From: Tetmemena sp. SeJ-2015 | Lineage: Eukaryota; Ciliophora; Spirotrichea; Sporadotrichida; Oxytrichidae | Direction: 5' to 3' | Length of the DNA: 64,000 nt | Assembly (NCBI GenBank): GCA_027382625.1 | Contig: JAJKFJ010021114.1 | Coordinates: forward strand, 102,283-166,282 | Shown here: positions 63,879 to 64,000 of the stretch, one piece after another | Position numbering within the stretch: the stretch's first letter is position 1 | Layout: the number at the start of each line of letters is the position of its first letter | The notes under the pieces: generated by a model | The model's input: only the letters and a program-made list of their open reading frames with translations | The model's database searches: none | Told to the model about the DNA's origin: nothing | Program-made: the position numbers and the translations under genes

Positions 63879-64000
63879 TCAAGTCAATCGTCTCATAAAA
63901 TTGTTGAATTCTTTATCTTCCATATTTTCTTTAAGGTCTTTTAGAGATCTTATTTCATCACCAGCTTGAATTGCAGCTGAAATGGTTTCTATAAGTATTT
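63879..64000 (-). CDS. C-terminus of a gene running off the right edge
   Basis: The minus strand reads ILIETISAAIQAGDEIRSLK, DLKENMEDKEFNNFMRRLT and TGA at 63879-63881. A charged, helical tail; the rest lies outside the window. Confidence 0.5.
   Translation of the reverse strand, partial: ILIETISAAIQAGDEIRSLKDLKENMEDKEFNNFMRRLT

Overview
The window reads as germline (micronuclear) DNA of a ciliate, most likely a spirotrich of the Oxytricha/Stylonychia kind. Three things seen in the sequence support this. First, reading frames of recognisable genes stay open only when TAA and TAG are read as Gln, with TGA as the only stop. Second, the genes carry short GT-AG introns. Third, many genes are broken by AT-rich inserts that lack splice signals but are bounded by 3-11 bp direct repeats. 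Removing one repeat copy plus the insert restores the frame exactly. That is the pointer/IES (internal eliminated sequence) arrangement removed during macronuclear development. The genus is inference.

Layout. 1-3551 (-): nuclear protein with acidic/basic tracts and ankyrin repeats, running off the left edge. 3662-6079 (-): Q-rich protein of unknown function. 6353-6995 (+): N-terminal piece of a DEAD-box RNA helicase whose remainder is not here. 7085-10029 (+): coiled-coil protein. About 10110-10695 (-): mitochondrial ribosomal protein mL41. 10849-13927 (+): small membrane protein gene whose first intron carries a 2.3-kb element (10990-13300) with about 415-bp terminal inverted repeats, iteron-like arrays and one 452-codon SF3-helicase/Rep-like gene. 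About 14284-19337 and 19438-25030 (+): two tandem, related cysteine-rich multi-pass surface proteins. 25065-26141 (-): multi-pass membrane protein. 26319-27598 (+): CFAP97-like protein. 27728-30086 (+): histone acetyltransferase HAT1. 30306-32023 (+): GDP-mannose pyrophosphorylase subunit GMPPA. 32066-32824 (-): NF-YC. 33543-37032 (+): seven-finger C2H2 protein. 37138-40400 (+): MAK/ICK-type kinase whose tail appears scrambled, with one inverted MDS (macronuclear-destined segment). 41235-41630 (-): a small orphan coding piece. 43274-45746 (+): RCC1-repeat protein. 46019-49772 (+): coiled-coil protein carrying an 819-bp inverted-repeat element. 49920-51171 (+) and 51271-51489 (-): two unknown proteins. 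52069-61289: six tandem copies of a 1.55-kb satellite. 61290-64000: very AT-rich, with two small coding islands.

The genes do not form a pathway. They are unrelated housekeeping, cilium-linked, chromatin and surface-protein genes, as expected where each will be cut out onto its own short somatic chromosome. The satellite array, the Rep-like element and the inverted-repeat element are probably germline-limited. Many gene limits are approximate, because undetected IESs shift the frame and a few one-base slips sit in homopolymers.
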